Shown: positions 16,861 to 25,765 of the stretch, one piece after another
Layout: the number at the start of each line of letters is the position of its first letter
Position numbering within the stretch: the first letter of the stretch is position 1
DNA from: Bacillota bacterium
Lineage (GTDB): Bacteria > Bacillota > Clostridia > Lachnospirales > Lachnospiraceae
Reading direction: 5' to 3'
Length of the DNA stretch: 57,165 nt
Assembly: GCA_023420935.1 (NCBI GenBank)
Contig: JAEZUR010000195.1
Coordinates: 1 to 57,165 of the forward strand
Notes under the pieces: generated by a model
Database searches by the model: none
Seen by the model: the letters and a program-made list of their open reading frames with translations, nothing else
Told to the model about the DNA's origin: nothing
Translations under genes and position numbers: made by a program

Positions 16861-17288
16861 AGGCTTGCTAGCATTTTACCTAATTCACAGCATTCCTTTT
16901 CTGTATTGGCATCAGGTGCTTCCTGAACAATCAAGCCTTCGTTTCCTACGATGTGAGCTCCTGCATTATTCATTCGTTCTTCCCACTCTCTCATCCACTG
17001 TCCATCTCCCCATCCATAGGAACCAAACAGTGCAATCTGTTTACCATTTGCAAATTCCTCTACTTGTGCAACAAATGGTTCCATTTCTCCTTCTTCTAAT
17101 ACCTCATCACCCATAGCAGGACAACCTAAAGCAAAACGATCTGCATCTTTTAGATCCTGGATGGAAGCCTTAGAAACATCTAATATTTCTGCTTCTTTCC
17201 CTGCTTCCTCAATTCCTTTTCCGATGGCTCTTGCCATTACTTCCGTATTACCTGTTTGTGACCAGTATATAACCATAATTTTCTCCAT
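16857..17288 (-). CDS. Flavodoxin
   Basis: 143 aa short-chain flavodoxin. The FMN phosphate loop is YWSQTGNTEVMA (residues 8-19), the isoalloxazine loops are at about GCPAMGDEVLEEGE (54-67) and FGSYGWGDGQWM (88-99), where the tryptophan and tyrosine would stack on FMN. It carries one or two electrons in place of ferredoxin. It is followed by the ATGA-overlapping DUF2325 gene and ends with a terminator. AAGGAGG precedes the start. Upstream, 17289-17430 holds no gene. Confidence 0.92.
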   Translation of the reverse strand: MEKIMVIYWSQTGNTEVMARAIGKGIEEAGKEAEILDVSKASIQDLKDADRFALGCPAMGDEVLEEGEMEPFVAQVEEFANGKQIALFGSYGWGDGQWMREWEERMNNAGAHIVGNEGLIVQEAPDANTEKECCELGKMLASL

Positions 17289-17430
17289 ATACTTCTTCCT
17301 CCTTCTATATAAATCTGATTTAATAATTCTTTTTATCTAGTTAGTTGTGACTAACTTTTCTATAGCATACCCTATTTTTATCAATTTTTCAAGTAAGTTA
17401 AACATCAGTATTTCTCAATAAGAAGAAAAA

Positions 17431-17471
17431 TGACTTTTGTAAAATAGCTAACTATCATTTTACAAAAGTCA
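17431..17471 (-). terminator. Terminator of the ABC exporter operon
   Basis: TGACTTTTGTAAAA (17431-17444) pairs perfectly with TTTTACAAAAGTCA (17458-17471). On the minus strand the stem is followed directly by TTTTTCTTCT, a good intrinsic terminator for the permease gene that ends at 17533. Confidence 0.85.
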
Positions 17472-17490
17472 CTGAGATTATGTTTTAATA

Positions 17491-17540
17491 TTATTCTTGA
17501 TTCTTTATTCTTGATTCCTTATTCTTGATTCTTTATTCTC
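17491..17540. repeat. 14-bp tandem repeat overlapping the permease stop codon
   Basis: Three head-to-tail units TTATTCTTGATTC(T/C) at 17491-17504, 17505-17518, 17519-17532, followed by a partial unit TTATTCTC to 17540. The partial unit holds the last codons and the stop codon (17533-17535) of the ABC permease on the minus strand. Confidence 0.9.
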
Positions 17541-20280
17541 TATTTTTTAGCACTTGGGCTGGTAGCAACTTGCGTAGGCGAATGACTAATAATTTATTAA
17601 TTATGACATAACAAATCATAACCGAAACATAGATTAATAAATACAGTTTCCAGCCAAATGTAAGGTTAACCCCGCAAGCTACATTTGACACAAGGTATGG
17701 ATATAGGGTGTCCATAATCCATTTTGAGCCAGGAATACAGATTGCCGCAGCAAGTGCAATCAAGATGAAATTACCATCTAAGTATAATTTCCTTACTTCC
17801 TTCTCCTTAAATCCAAATACTTTCATAAGCGATATTGAAAAAGAAGATCGATCAATCATCACCTTAATCATTAGATACATTACCACAATAAAGATAATTA
17901 TGGATACTACCACCATACTAATAATGAGAGACCACATATTATCTTGAAATACATCAGCACTCTTATTAATATCTTCCATTGTGGTAGTTGCATAGAGTCG
18001 ACCTGAGTCGATCTTTAAATCGTGATCCGCTAATACTAAATTATAAAAGTCTTCTTCTTGATGAAACAGATCACGCATACTATCTATATCCATAAATACA
18101 TAAAGACCGATGGAATATGGAACTATTTTATCTATTGTAAATCCGTAATCCAATTCATTGACCTCATCTGTTAAGACTAATTTATTCCCAACCGAAAGGT
18201 TATATTTTACTGCCACTGCTTGTGATATGGCCACTTTATTTTTACCTGTATTCACCTTGAATTTAAAAAAGGGATTCTCTTTATCAATTCCAAGTAGCGA
18301 AACATCCAGGTTGCTACCATATATTTCTTTTTTAAGGCTTTCTATATAACATGCCTCTCCATTCTTTGGTACTTCTTTCGTTGGGTACTTGTAGGTATAC
18401 ATATAAGCGTACGTAGCATCCTGCTTATTCTGATTGCTCATATGATAGCAGATTACATAACAATCTACCCCTAACATTAAGATAAGCATGGCAATAAACA
18501 TTCCCATTATTACCGTGAAACTAGTTCTAATCTCACGAAGAAATTGTCTTATCTGAAAGCAAGGTACAAAGCTTAAATTACCTAATGAAATATTACTAAT
18601 TTTACTATTCTTTTGCTCATTTCGAATCAACGCTAACGCAGGCAATGATAATTTCTTACTGATAACCAAGAAGTTTACCAATGCAGCCACCAATGGTGGC
18701 ATGATAATCCCATATACAACTAGATATACTGGATATGCTGTTGCAATATTAGGAAGGGAGAAATAGCTTTCCGTATTCTGCGTCTGTGTGGCAACACCCA
18801 ATGGGCTAAAACCAATTCCTGTTCCAACAAGACCACCGAAAAGGGTAATCAGAATTGGCATCCGAAGATAATGTCCAAGCAGCTGCTTCTTCGTTACTCC
18901 TTGGGCATAAAGTGCTCCAATAATAGAACTCTCTTTTTCAATTCCATGAATTACAAAAACAGATATGACATAGGTAAACAATATCATTACAATAATTCCA
19001 GCTACCATACCCGCTTGTTTATTAATCTGAACGTCATCTATGGAGGCAGCTATCCTTGGATTATCTCTCTTTTCAACAAACTGTGTGAGATTATCCAGAT
19101 CAATGTCAAAGTATTCATCAATTAAATCATCTGTTTCCTCTTGTAAATCTACTATTCCTTCTTGAAGTTCACTCGTTCCGTCTTCAGCTCGTTTTGTTCC
19201 ATCTGTATAGGTTTCTATTCCATCCTGATATTTCTTAAACCCATCTAGTTCTTTCATTACACCTTGTATCTTAATTTTAAAATGCGGATTAGAACTTCCA
19301 ACTTGATCCATCACGCTGGATAACTGTTCTTTGTAATTCTGTTCTGTCAAAGCTAGATTAAGCCCATATGTACTTAACTCATCAGAAACATTAGCTAATA
19401 ACTGCTTAAAGATTCGATTGGTACCACTATTAAGCTCATCATTTTGATTCGTAAGTTCTGTTAAACCTTCCTGTAACTCATTGGCACCATCTGATAATTG
19501 ACTAACGCCGTCTTGAATCTTTAATTTCTGTTCCTCTATTTCTTGTATCATCTCATTAAAATAGGGATCTGTCACTTTGTTTCGATCTAATTCTAGCTGG
19601 CAAAGATAATCCTTTAGTTCTTCTGAACTCATTACTTGATTTAGACGATAACTATATACATACTCTTCTGTTTTTGATGAGTTACCTTCTTCTAGTAACT
19701 CCTGATAGCATTCCTGTGATACAAAGGCAGTTCCAAAAATACTACTATCTACGCAAGGGTCGGACATGTTTCTTAGAACTGCATCATAATCAGAAGTGGA
19801 GCCTAGTCCAGTTACTTCATATTCCTTGCCTGCAATGAGTATGCTACTACCCACCACCAGATTATGTTTCGTAGCATAATGCTTTTCTATCACAATCTCA
19901 TTTTTCTGTTTTGCCAATCTTCCTGCATCTAGTTGAACTAAGTTAATGGATTCTCTATTTTTATAGATTCGAATCACAGATTGATCTTTTTGTAAATAGT
20001 CCAAATAAAATTCTTCTTCCAGCGTTATGCCACTCTGTCTTAACTCCTCAATACTGTTTGTATCAAGAGGTACAAAAACAGTAAATTCTCCATCTTCAAC
20101 CTGATTTCTATCCCCCGCTTCACTCACTCTTATCATTATGCTTTCAGCCGCACCTACAATACTAACGATTAGATACATACCCATTGCAATTAAGAGGAAT
20201 AATGCAAAATATCGTAAAAAATTATCCTTTAAGTCCCGTATAACACGTTTGTTTAATATTCTTTGCATCTGCATTACCAC
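17533..20280 (-). CDS. FtsX/MacB-type ABC transporter permease with coiled-coil extracellular region
   Basis: 915 aa. One N-terminal TM (about 23-45), a large external part, then TMs at about 432-455, 480-505 and 535-560, a second half with a TM near 620-645, and a final FtsX domain with three TMs at about 790-910; this is the double FtsX arrangement of large Gram-positive lipid or peptide exporters. Residues about 240-395 are a coiled coil rich in L-x-x-G steps (SDGANELQEGLTEL). The start codon lies inside the end of the ATPase gene (7-bp overlap), so the two subunits are made together. The substrate is unknown; TetR control suggests drug, lipid or peptide export. Confidence 0.88.
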   Translation of the reverse strand: MVMQMQRILNKRVIRDLKDNFLRYFALFLLIAMGMYLIVSIVGAAESIMIRVSEAGDRNQVEDGEFTVFVPLDTNSIEELRQSGITLEEEFYLDYLQKDQSVIRIYKNRESINLVQLDAGRLAKQKNEIVIEKHYATKHNLVVGSSILIAGKEYEVTGLGSTSDYDAVLRNMSDPCVDSSIFGTAFVSQECYQELLEEGNSSKTEEYVYSYRLNQVMSSEELKDYLCQLELDRNKVTDPYFNEMIQEIEEQKLKIQDGVSQLSDGANELQEGLTELTNQNDELNSGTNRIFKQLLANVSDELSTYGLNLALTEQNYKEQLSSVMDQVGSSNPHFKIKIQGVMKELDGFKKYQDGIETYTDGTKRAEDGTSELQEGIVDLQEETDDLIDEYFDIDLDNLTQFVEKRDNPRIAASIDDVQINKQAGMVAGIIVMILFTYVISVFVIHGIEKESSIIGALYAQGVTKKQLLGHYLRMPILITLFGGLVGTGIGFSPLGVATQTQNTESYFSLPNIATAYPVYLVVYGIIMPPLVAALVNFLVISKKLSLPALALIRNEQKNSKISNISLGNLSFVPCFQIRQFLREIRTSFTVIMGMFIAMLILMLGVDCYVICYHMSNQNKQDATYAYMYTYKYPTKEVPKNGEACYIESLKKEIYGSNLDVSLLGIDKENPFFKFKVNTGKNKVAISQAVAVKYNLSVGNKLVLTDEVNELDYGFTIDKIVPYSIGLYVFMDIDSMRDLFHQEEDFYNLVLADHDLKIDSGRLYATTTMEDINKSADVFQDNMWSLIISMVVVSIIIFIVVMYLMIKVMIDRSSFSISLMKVFGFKEKEVRKLYLDGNFILIALAAAICIPGSKWIMDTLYPYLVSNVACGVNLTFGWKLYLLIYVSVMICYVIINKLLVIRLRKLLPAQVLKNRE

Positions 20281-20972
20281 TCCAAATCCGCTGCACAGAC
20301 TAAGGTTTCGTTGACATAATCCTTACTAATCTGTCCATCCTTTATTTTGATGACACGATGAACCATATCTTTAATCGCAGTATTGTGGGTCACGATTAAC
20401 ATGGTGGTTCCATATTTTTTATTTACTTCTTCCAAAAGAATCAAAATGTCTTTTGAAGTCTTAGAATCCAGTGCACCAGTTGGTTCATCACAAAGAAGTA
20501 ATTTAGGATTTTTAATCAATGCTCTTGCAATGGCACATCGCTGTTGTTGTCCTCCTGATAACTGGGATGGAAACTTATTCTGATGTTCATTAAGACCTAA
20601 TGTTTCTAGTAATTCATTCATATCCAATGGTTCTTTTGTCAAGTATTCGCATACTTGAATATTCTCTCTCACCGTAAGGTTAGGTACTAAATTATAGAAC
20701 TGGAAAATGAAACCTAGATTATCTCTTCGATACATGGATAATGCATCCTGTTTTAACCCGCAGATTTCCATGCCATCGACATTGATTGAGCCTGAATCCA
20801 AAAGGTCAAGTCCGCCAATAGCATTTAAGAATGTTGATTTTCCAGAACCACTTGGCCCATAGATTACACACATCTGTCCTTTTTCTACACCTGTAGTAAT
20901 CCCTTTTAGTACTTCAACATAACTCCCACCTTCTCCATAACTTTTCTTAATATCATTCACTTCCAGATACAT
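20274..20972 (-). CDS. ABC transporter ATPase, MacB/LolD type
   Basis: 232 aa. Walker A GPSGSGKST (residues 39-47), Q-loop FQFYNLVP (about 89-96), signature LSGGQQQR (about 137-144), Walker B LLLCDEPTGALD (about 157-168) and H-loop TH (about 195). The EPTGALD form is diagnostic for the MacB/LolD/YtrE branch that drives FtsX-type permeases by mechanotransmission. It is first in a two-gene operon with the permease and is preceded by a 23-bp palindrome that matches the operator upstream of the TetR gene. Confidence 0.95.
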   Translation of the reverse strand: MYLEVNDIKKSYGEGGSYVEVLKGITTGVEKGQMCVIYGPSGSGKSTFLNAIGGLDLLDSGSINVDGMEICGLKQDALSMYRRDNLGFIFQFYNLVPNLTVRENIQVCEYLTKEPLDMNELLETLGLNEHQNKFPSQLSGGQQQRCAIARALIKNPKLLLCDEPTGALDSKTSKDILILLEEVNKKYGTTMLIVTHNTAIKDMVHRVIKIKDGQISKDYVNETLVCAADLEW

Positions 20973-21065
20973 ACTACACCTACTTTCTGTCTACAATCAG
21001 ACTTTTAATTAGAATATTCGTATTAAAAATTAATTTGTTAATTACATAGTTATCCATAATACCTA

Positions 21066-21088
21066 ATTACATAACACTGTTATGTAAT
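21066..21088 (-). promoter_or_regulatory. TetR operator upstream of the ABC exporter
   Basis: ATTACATAACA, one C, TGTTATGTAAT: perfect 11-bp arms. A further TTATGTAA half-site follows at 21091-21098. The same ACATAACA...TGTTATGT words recur at 21788-21817 upstream of the TetR gene, so both are likely sites for that regulator. Confidence 0.8.
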
Positions 21089-21113
21089 CGTTATGTAAAA
21101 TGGCCACATTACA

Positions 21114-21770
21114 TTATTCTATGTGACCATTGTATTCTTGTTGCTTTCGCATTCCAACTTCAACTAATTTTTCATATCCGCCTCGTAAAAAAGTAACAAC
21201 AACTTCGATCTGCTTCATTGCTTCTTCTTCTGACATATCATGTGATAACACATGTAGAAAGGATTCTACTTGTAAATGAGCAAACCAATGGAGTGTGCAC
21301 TCAGTAAACATGGAGTTCTTGCCCATTACTGCGTTGATAGCATCAAACAATTTTATACTTTCTAGCTCCATTAGTTTCACTAATTCATCGGTGAAACTTT
21401 CATAAGAGGATCCCTGTGCCTTTTCTAGTAAAAGTAACGCTTCTTTTTTATTAGTATAATAAAAATGCATTAACTTTTTAGCCACATGGATATCTTCTCT
21501 TATACCTGTCGTGATATCCATTTGTTGTGTTGCTTCTAACGAAGTATGTTCCAGTATCATCGTTCTCACTGCATTTGCCATAGGTTCCACTATGCTTGCA
21601 AATAAGTCTTCTTTATCATGAAAAAAGAAATATAGCGCACCCGTAGTTACTCCTGCCTTCTTACAGATATTTCTTAAGGATGCTTTCTGATACCCATATT
21701 CTAGGAACTCTTCCTTCGCTGCTTTCATTAATAGACTCTTTGTTTCTTTATCTCTACTAATTGCTATCAT
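21114..21770 (-). CDS. TetR-family regulator of the ABC exporter
   Basis: 218 aa. The N-terminal helix-turn-helix is clear: LLMKAAKEEFLEYGYQKASL, then NICKKAGVTTGALYFFFHDKEDLF (about 35-58). The C-terminal ligand domain is helical with no family I can name. It lies just upstream of the ABC genes in the same direction. Palindromes with shared sequence before this gene and before the ATPase argue for autoregulation and control of the exporter. The ATG at 21770 directly abuts a GGAG, an unusually short spacing, so the true start may be a few codons downstream at a non-ATG codon. Confidence 0.88.
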   Translation of the reverse strand: MIAISRDKETKSLLMKAAKEEFLEYGYQKASLRNICKKAGVTTGALYFFFHDKEDLFASIVEPMANAVRTMILEHTSLEATQQMDITTGIREDIHVAKKLMHFYYTNKKEALLLLEKAQGSSYESFTDELVKLMELESIKLFDAINAVMGKNSMFTECTLHWFAHLQVESFLHVLSHDMSEEEAMKQIEVVVTFLRGGYEKLVEVGMRKQQEYNGHIE

Positions 21771-21787
21771 CTCCTTTCAAAGAAGAT

Positions 21788-21817
21788 ACATAACATCGTT
21801 ACGTAACAATGTTATGT
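21788..21817 (-). promoter_or_regulatory. Double TetR operator upstream of the TetR gene
   Basis: A 30-bp palindrome with 15-bp arms ACATAACATCGTTAC and GTAACAATGTTATGT, one mismatched pair. It begins 17 bp before the TetR start codon and shares its outer words with the operator at 21066-21088. Its length suggests two overlapping dimer sites. Confidence 0.8.
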
Positions 21818-21936
21818 TAACATCATCTTCTATTATTGTCAATACTTTCTACACTATTTGATAATCATGAAATTTCATGCTATACTATTGAAATGTATTA
21901 CTTCCATCGGATTATTTGAAAAGAGGTTATGATTGA

Positions 21937-22317
21937 ATGAATATAAAAGAATCAGCAGAAAATTATCTAGAAACCATTTTGGTGTTAAGTCAACGGAATC
22001 CTATCGTGAGGTCCATTGATATATCAACGGAATTACAATTTAAAAAATCAAGTGTCAGTGTTGCAATGAAAAATCTACGAGAAAATGGTTATATCACTAT
22101 GTCGGAATCTGGATCCATAACCCTTACGGAATCAGGCAAAGCAATCGCGGAAATGATTTATGAGAGACACAATCTACTTGCTGGATGGTTAGAAAGTCTC
22201 GGTGTCAACGCAGAAATTGCTGCACACGACGCCTGTCGAATGGAACATGTATTAAGTGAAGATAGCTTTCATGCCATCAAAAAGTATTTGAGTCTTAATA
22301 AAAATGAGGATGAATAA
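21937..22317 (+). CDS. DtxR/MntR-family metal-dependent regulator
   Basis: 126 aa, the two-domain short form without an SH3 domain. The helix-turn-helix is VRSIDISTELQFKKSSVSVAMKNL (about 25-48). Metal-site residues can be aligned: Glu8/Asn9 in SAENYLETI, His77 in YERHNLL, and a Cys-x-x-x-Glu-His set in DACRMEHVLS. The cysteine is as in DtxR (iron type), whereas MntR has glutamate there, and the first-helix Asp/Met ligand is Asn. It probably represses metal transport genes in response to Fe(II) or Mn(II); no such transporter is adjacent, so the regulon is elsewhere. Confidence 0.85.
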   Translation: MNIKESAENYLETILVLSQRNPIVRSIDISTELQFKKSSVSVAMKNLRENGYITMSESGSITLTESGKAIAEMIYERHNLLAGWLESLGVNAEIAAHDACRMEHVLSEDSFHAIKKYLSLNKNEDE

Positions 22318-22390
22318 GAAATAAAGTAAAATAAATATTTCATATTTATTTTCATATATAACCTAAATTACAATAAAGATATTACAATTT

Positions 22391-22427
22391 AAAAAGGTGC
22401 TCTCAACATTATTGGGAACACCTTTTT
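22391..22427. terminator. Bidirectional terminator between dtxR-like gene and hppA
   Basis: AAAAAGGTG (22391-22399) pairs with CACCTTTTT (22419-22427), extended inside by TCTCAA/TTGGGA with wobble pairs. A-tracts and T-tracts on both sides serve the two convergent genes. Confidence 0.85.
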
Positions 22428-22450
22428 ATTAAAATGTATACACTGATATC

Positions 22451-24541
22451 CTATCCAAAAATATGAAATGTTAAGAATAAGGATGCCATAATGGAAGAAA
22501 CCAAGGATACCACTGTAACCAGAGTATTAATAGAAGGTCCTGCAGTATCTTTAAATGGATCTCCTACGGTATCTCCAACTACTGCTGCTTTATGTGTATC
22601 GGAACCTTTTCCACCTTCATTTCCAGCTTCCACATACTTTTTCGCATTATCCCAAAGTCCACCGGAATTAGACATAAACAATGCCAATAATAATCCACTG
22701 GCAATGTTTCCAGTTAAGAAACCACCAATTGCATAAACTCCACCAACAAAACCAACTACTAAGGTTAAGAGAATGGAAACTAAACCAGCTGGAATCAATT
22801 CTCTTAAGGCACCAACCGTAGCAATTTCAATACATTTATCATATTCGGGTACAACACCTTTTTTCCCTTCTTTTAGTCCGATAATCTCATTAAATTGTCT
22901 GTGAATTTCTGCAACCATACGCTGTGCATTCCGGTCTACCCCAAGCATTAACATGGCAGAAAAGACTGCTGGAGTTGCTGTACCAATTAATAATCCAAAG
23001 AATACCATAGGATTCATAATATCAAAACCTGATATTTTCTCAAGTCCTTTCTCTACGGCCGCAATATTTACCTCACTCATAAATGCGCCTAACAGTGATA
23101 TTATGGTAAGTCCAGCAGCACCAATGGCAAATCCTTTGGTTATTGCTTTTACCGTATTGCCAGCACTATCTAGCTGGTCGGTAATCTCTAGTACTTCATC
23201 ACCAAGCTCACCCATCTCGGCCAAACCTCTTGCATTATCAACAATTGGCCCATAAGCATCATTGGATATAATCATTCCTACGATGGACAACATACCCATG
23301 GCAGCCATAGATATACCAAACATAGCATACCCCTCTCCTATTGGAGCGCAAAGATTGTACGCTAGCAACGCGGAAATTGCAATACCTAACATGGACGGTA
23401 GAACACTTAAAAATCCATAGGAGATACCAGATAATATGGTAAATGCAGGCCCCATGTTGGAAGCTTTGGCAACTTTACGAACTGGTTTCTTATTGTCATT
23501 GGTAAAATAATCACTTGCGATTCCAATAATAACGCCTACGGTAAGACCAATGGCAGTAGCTCCCCAAATACGCCATTCCATATTGAACACCCAAGTAGCC
23601 AGTGCAGTTATGACTGCAAAGATTGCAGTGGTAATATATGTACTATTATTTAACGCTTTTGTAGGGTTCCCCTTCTTACCCATTCTTGCAGAAAGAACTC
23701 CAATAATGGATGCAAACAGACCAACCGCCGAAAAACAGAATATCATTTGTGTATTAAGACTTCCTTGGCTTCCTTTATCCAAAGCCATAGCAATTACTAA
23801 TGCGGCTGACATAGCCGCAACATTGGAATCAAATAAATCTGCTCCCATACCAGCCACATCTCCAACGTTGTCTCCTACGTTGTCCGCTATAACTGCTGGA
23901 TTTCTTGGATCATCCTCTGGAATCCCAAGCTCCACTTTGCCAACTAAATCGGCACTAATATCTGCTGTTTTGGTAAAGATTCCGCCTCCTGCTTTAGCAA
24001 ACAATGCTAATGAGCTTGCTCCAAAGCTGAATCCTAAAACAGAACTGGAATCTTTCGTAATGGCATAGACTAACGTGACCCCTAAAAGACTAGAACCAAC
24101 AACCGCCATACCCATGACAGATCCACCGCGGAAACCAACGAGGAATGAAGGTCTGATCCCTTCCTTTGCAGCTTCTGCTGCTTTTACATTGGCTATGGTT
24201 GCTACTTGAATACCAACTTTACCAGCAAAGCCCGAAAAAACGGTTCCAAGTAGATAGCATACTGCCATTCTAACATTCTCAAGCGGATGTTTAGTCCAAA
24301 TTGGTTCTGGAAGAAATAATAGAATTAGTACTACGATAACACCTGCGAAGAGGGAAAGGACAAGGTATTCCTTCTTCAGAAAAGTATTCGATCCTTTTCT
24401 GATATAATTTCCAATCTCTTCGATTCTTTTGTTATTGGATTTTTGTGAATTGACCCAATGATAGAAGTAGAAAGCTACTCCAAAAGAAATGAGTGATACT
24501 ACAACTGCCATAATGAAAAAGAATTTTTCGTCGACAATCAT
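22451..24541 (-). CDS. hppA: Membrane-bound proton-translocating pyrophosphatase
   Basis: 696 aa, about 16 membrane helices. It couples PPi hydrolysis to ion pumping across the cytoplasmic membrane. Substrate-site motifs are intact: GGGIFTKTADISADLVGKVE (185-204), DNVGDNVGDVAGMGADLFDS (220-239) and DTVGDPFKDTAGPSINTL near the C-terminus. At residues 461-466 the sequence is GNTVKA; Lys465 occupies the position where K+-dependent enzymes (including all known Na+ pumps) have Ala, so this is predicted to be a K+-independent, H+-pumping type. Single-gene unit, with AAGGTG upstream of the ATG. Confidence 0.95.
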   Translation of the reverse strand: MIVDEKFFFIMAVVVSLISFGVAFYFYHWVNSQKSNNKRIEEIGNYIRKGSNTFLKKEYLVLSLFAGVIVVLILLFLPEPIWTKHPLENVRMAVCYLLGTVFSGFAGKVGIQVATIANVKAAEAAKEGIRPSFLVGFRGGSVMGMAVVGSSLLGVTLVYAITKDSSSVLGFSFGASSLALFAKAGGGIFTKTADISADLVGKVELGIPEDDPRNPAVIADNVGDNVGDVAGMGADLFDSNVAAMSAALVIAMALDKGSQGSLNTQMIFCFSAVGLFASIIGVLSARMGKKGNPTKALNNSTYITTAIFAVITALATWVFNMEWRIWGATAIGLTVGVIIGIASDYFTNDNKKPVRKVAKASNMGPAFTILSGISYGFLSVLPSMLGIAISALLAYNLCAPIGEGYAMFGISMAAMGMLSIVGMIISNDAYGPIVDNARGLAEMGELGDEVLEITDQLDSAGNTVKAITKGFAIGAAGLTIISLLGAFMSEVNIAAVEKGLEKISGFDIMNPMVFFGLLIGTATPAVFSAMLMLGVDRNAQRMVAEIHRQFNEIIGLKEGKKGVVPEYDKCIEIATVGALRELIPAGLVSILLTLVVGFVGGVYAIGGFLTGNIASGLLLALFMSNSGGLWDNAKKYVEAGNEGGKGSDTHKAAVVGDTVGDPFKDTAGPSINTLVTVVSLVSSIMASLFLTFHIFG

Positions 24542-24729
24542 TTTTATACACCTTCCATAGTTAGATTAGATAATCAAAAAATTATCCTATTATATTATAC
24601 TCCTACGTAAAATTAGTTTCAATGAATATTTCTAAATATTTACATTTATAAGTTGTTGTAAAATCAACTTTTGTTTTTGAATAGTTTGACCTAATATGGG
24701 TAATCTTGATTGTAGATGGGGTGATAGGA

Positions 24730-25155
24730 ATGGAAGACTACTTACAAGAATTATTTAATGAAAACCTTGAAAACGAGGAATATTTTTATACTATTACTGA
24801 TTATGTTTTAGAAAAAGAATCGGAATATGGTTTGGAAGGTCTGAATGAATTAGAGCAAAAGGTCTTTTTATTAATCCGATTCTTAATGGAGATTAATAAT
24901 GGTGGCTTTGATCATTATTATCTAGAGACCAATGGAATTTATGCGAAACCCACATTAGAATTTTTAGATTCCATGAATGAAACATCTTTTGCTAAACTAT
25001 TAGATGAATCAATCAGTATATTTAAGGCAGTAATACCAGATGATAAAAAAATTAATATGTATCAAGAACTAGATGATAAATTTTACCATCTCTCTCCTAA
25101 CAATTATGATATTTTATACGAGAAATTTGTTCATTTCTTAAGACTAACTTTATGA
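24730..25155 (+). CDS. DMP19/DUF4375-like protein
   Basis: 141 aa acidic soluble protein. LNELEQKVFLLIRFLMEINNGGFDHYYLETNG is the typical DMP19 (DUF4375) core, with the NGGFDHYY stretch near residue 58. The family founder was proposed as a DNA mimic, but most members have no known role. The start chosen is ATG 24730, with GGGGTG 7 nt upstream; a TTG eight codons earlier has no ribosome site. It stands alone and convergent with the metalloprotease operon. Confidence 0.65.
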   Translation: MEDYLQELFNENLENEEYFYTITDYVLEKESEYGLEGLNELEQKVFLLIRFLMEINNGGFDHYYLETNGIYAKPTLEFLDSMNETSFAKLLDESISIFKAVIPDDKKINMYQELDDKFYHLSPNNYDILYEKFVHFLRLTL

Positions 25156-25173
25156 AAAATTAGAGTGAATACC

Positions 25174-25211
25174 AAAACACGAGCAGTCTTATTTAAGATT
25201 GCTCGTGTTTT
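25174..25211. terminator. Bidirectional terminator
   Basis: AAAACACGAGCA (25174-25185) pairs with TGCTCGTGTTTT (25200-25211), with further TCTT/AAGA pairing inside. It serves the convergent DMP19-like and metalloprotease genes. Confidence 0.88.
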
Positions 25212-25237
25212 GCTTCGTTTATGATTGGTAATTACTC

Positions 25238-25762
25238 TTAAACCAATAGATTTGGCAATAGCATTGCCACTGCTGCCGCATAGATAGCATCTAACCAGAA
25301 AACAGAACCAATGGCTCCAATGTAAACCAGCAGAATAAATGGAGCAGCTAATATTTTAGGTATGATTCCTACATTTTTATTCTTTAAAATCTGTTTTACC
25401 ATAACAGAAGCATCACCTGAACTCGGAAAAGCATGCATGAGTATGGAGAAACCTAGCCAAACAAGAATTAAGTTTAAGATGCTCCCATTCTCATCGAAAG
25501 CGATAAATTGTATGGATACTGGAAGCATAATAAGTAAGCCGATTAAGGTATTAATAAAAAATGGACCCATGGACGTCAAAAAAACTTTACCAGGATGATC
25601 GGTAGTCTCATGAACTACATATCCACATGGATTGCCAAACTGAAAATATTTCACTTCATACACCTGTAGGCCACATAAATAACAAAAGATCTGATGTGCA
25701 AGCTCATGTATAATTACTCCAGGAAAAGTGACAAATGATATAAGTATTCCAGGTATGATCAT
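25238..25762 (-). CDS. M50-like membrane metalloprotease (HELAH)
   Basis: 174 aa with about four hydrophobic segments. The zinc motif HELAH is at residues 19-23 inside the first hydrophobic stretch (PGVIIHELAHQIF), as in site-2-type proteases and DUF3267-like proteins; a second conserved block GNPCGYVVHET is at about 43, and a late FPSSGDASVM near 113 could supply the third ligand Asp. Short M50-like proteins of this kind may be intramembrane proteases or inactive relatives. Its start lies 3 bp after the stop of the TPR protein gene, so the two form an operon and likely work together at the membrane. Confidence 0.65.
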   Translation of the reverse strand: MIIPGILISFVTFPGVIIHELAHQIFCYLCGLQVYEVKYFQFGNPCGYVVHETTDHPGKVFLTSMGPFFINTLIGLLIMLPVSIQFIAFDENGSILNLILVWLGFSILMHAFPSSGDASVMVKQILKNKNVGIIPKILAAPFILLVYIGAIGSVFWLDAIYAAAVAMLLPNLLV

Positions 25763-25765
25763 GAT

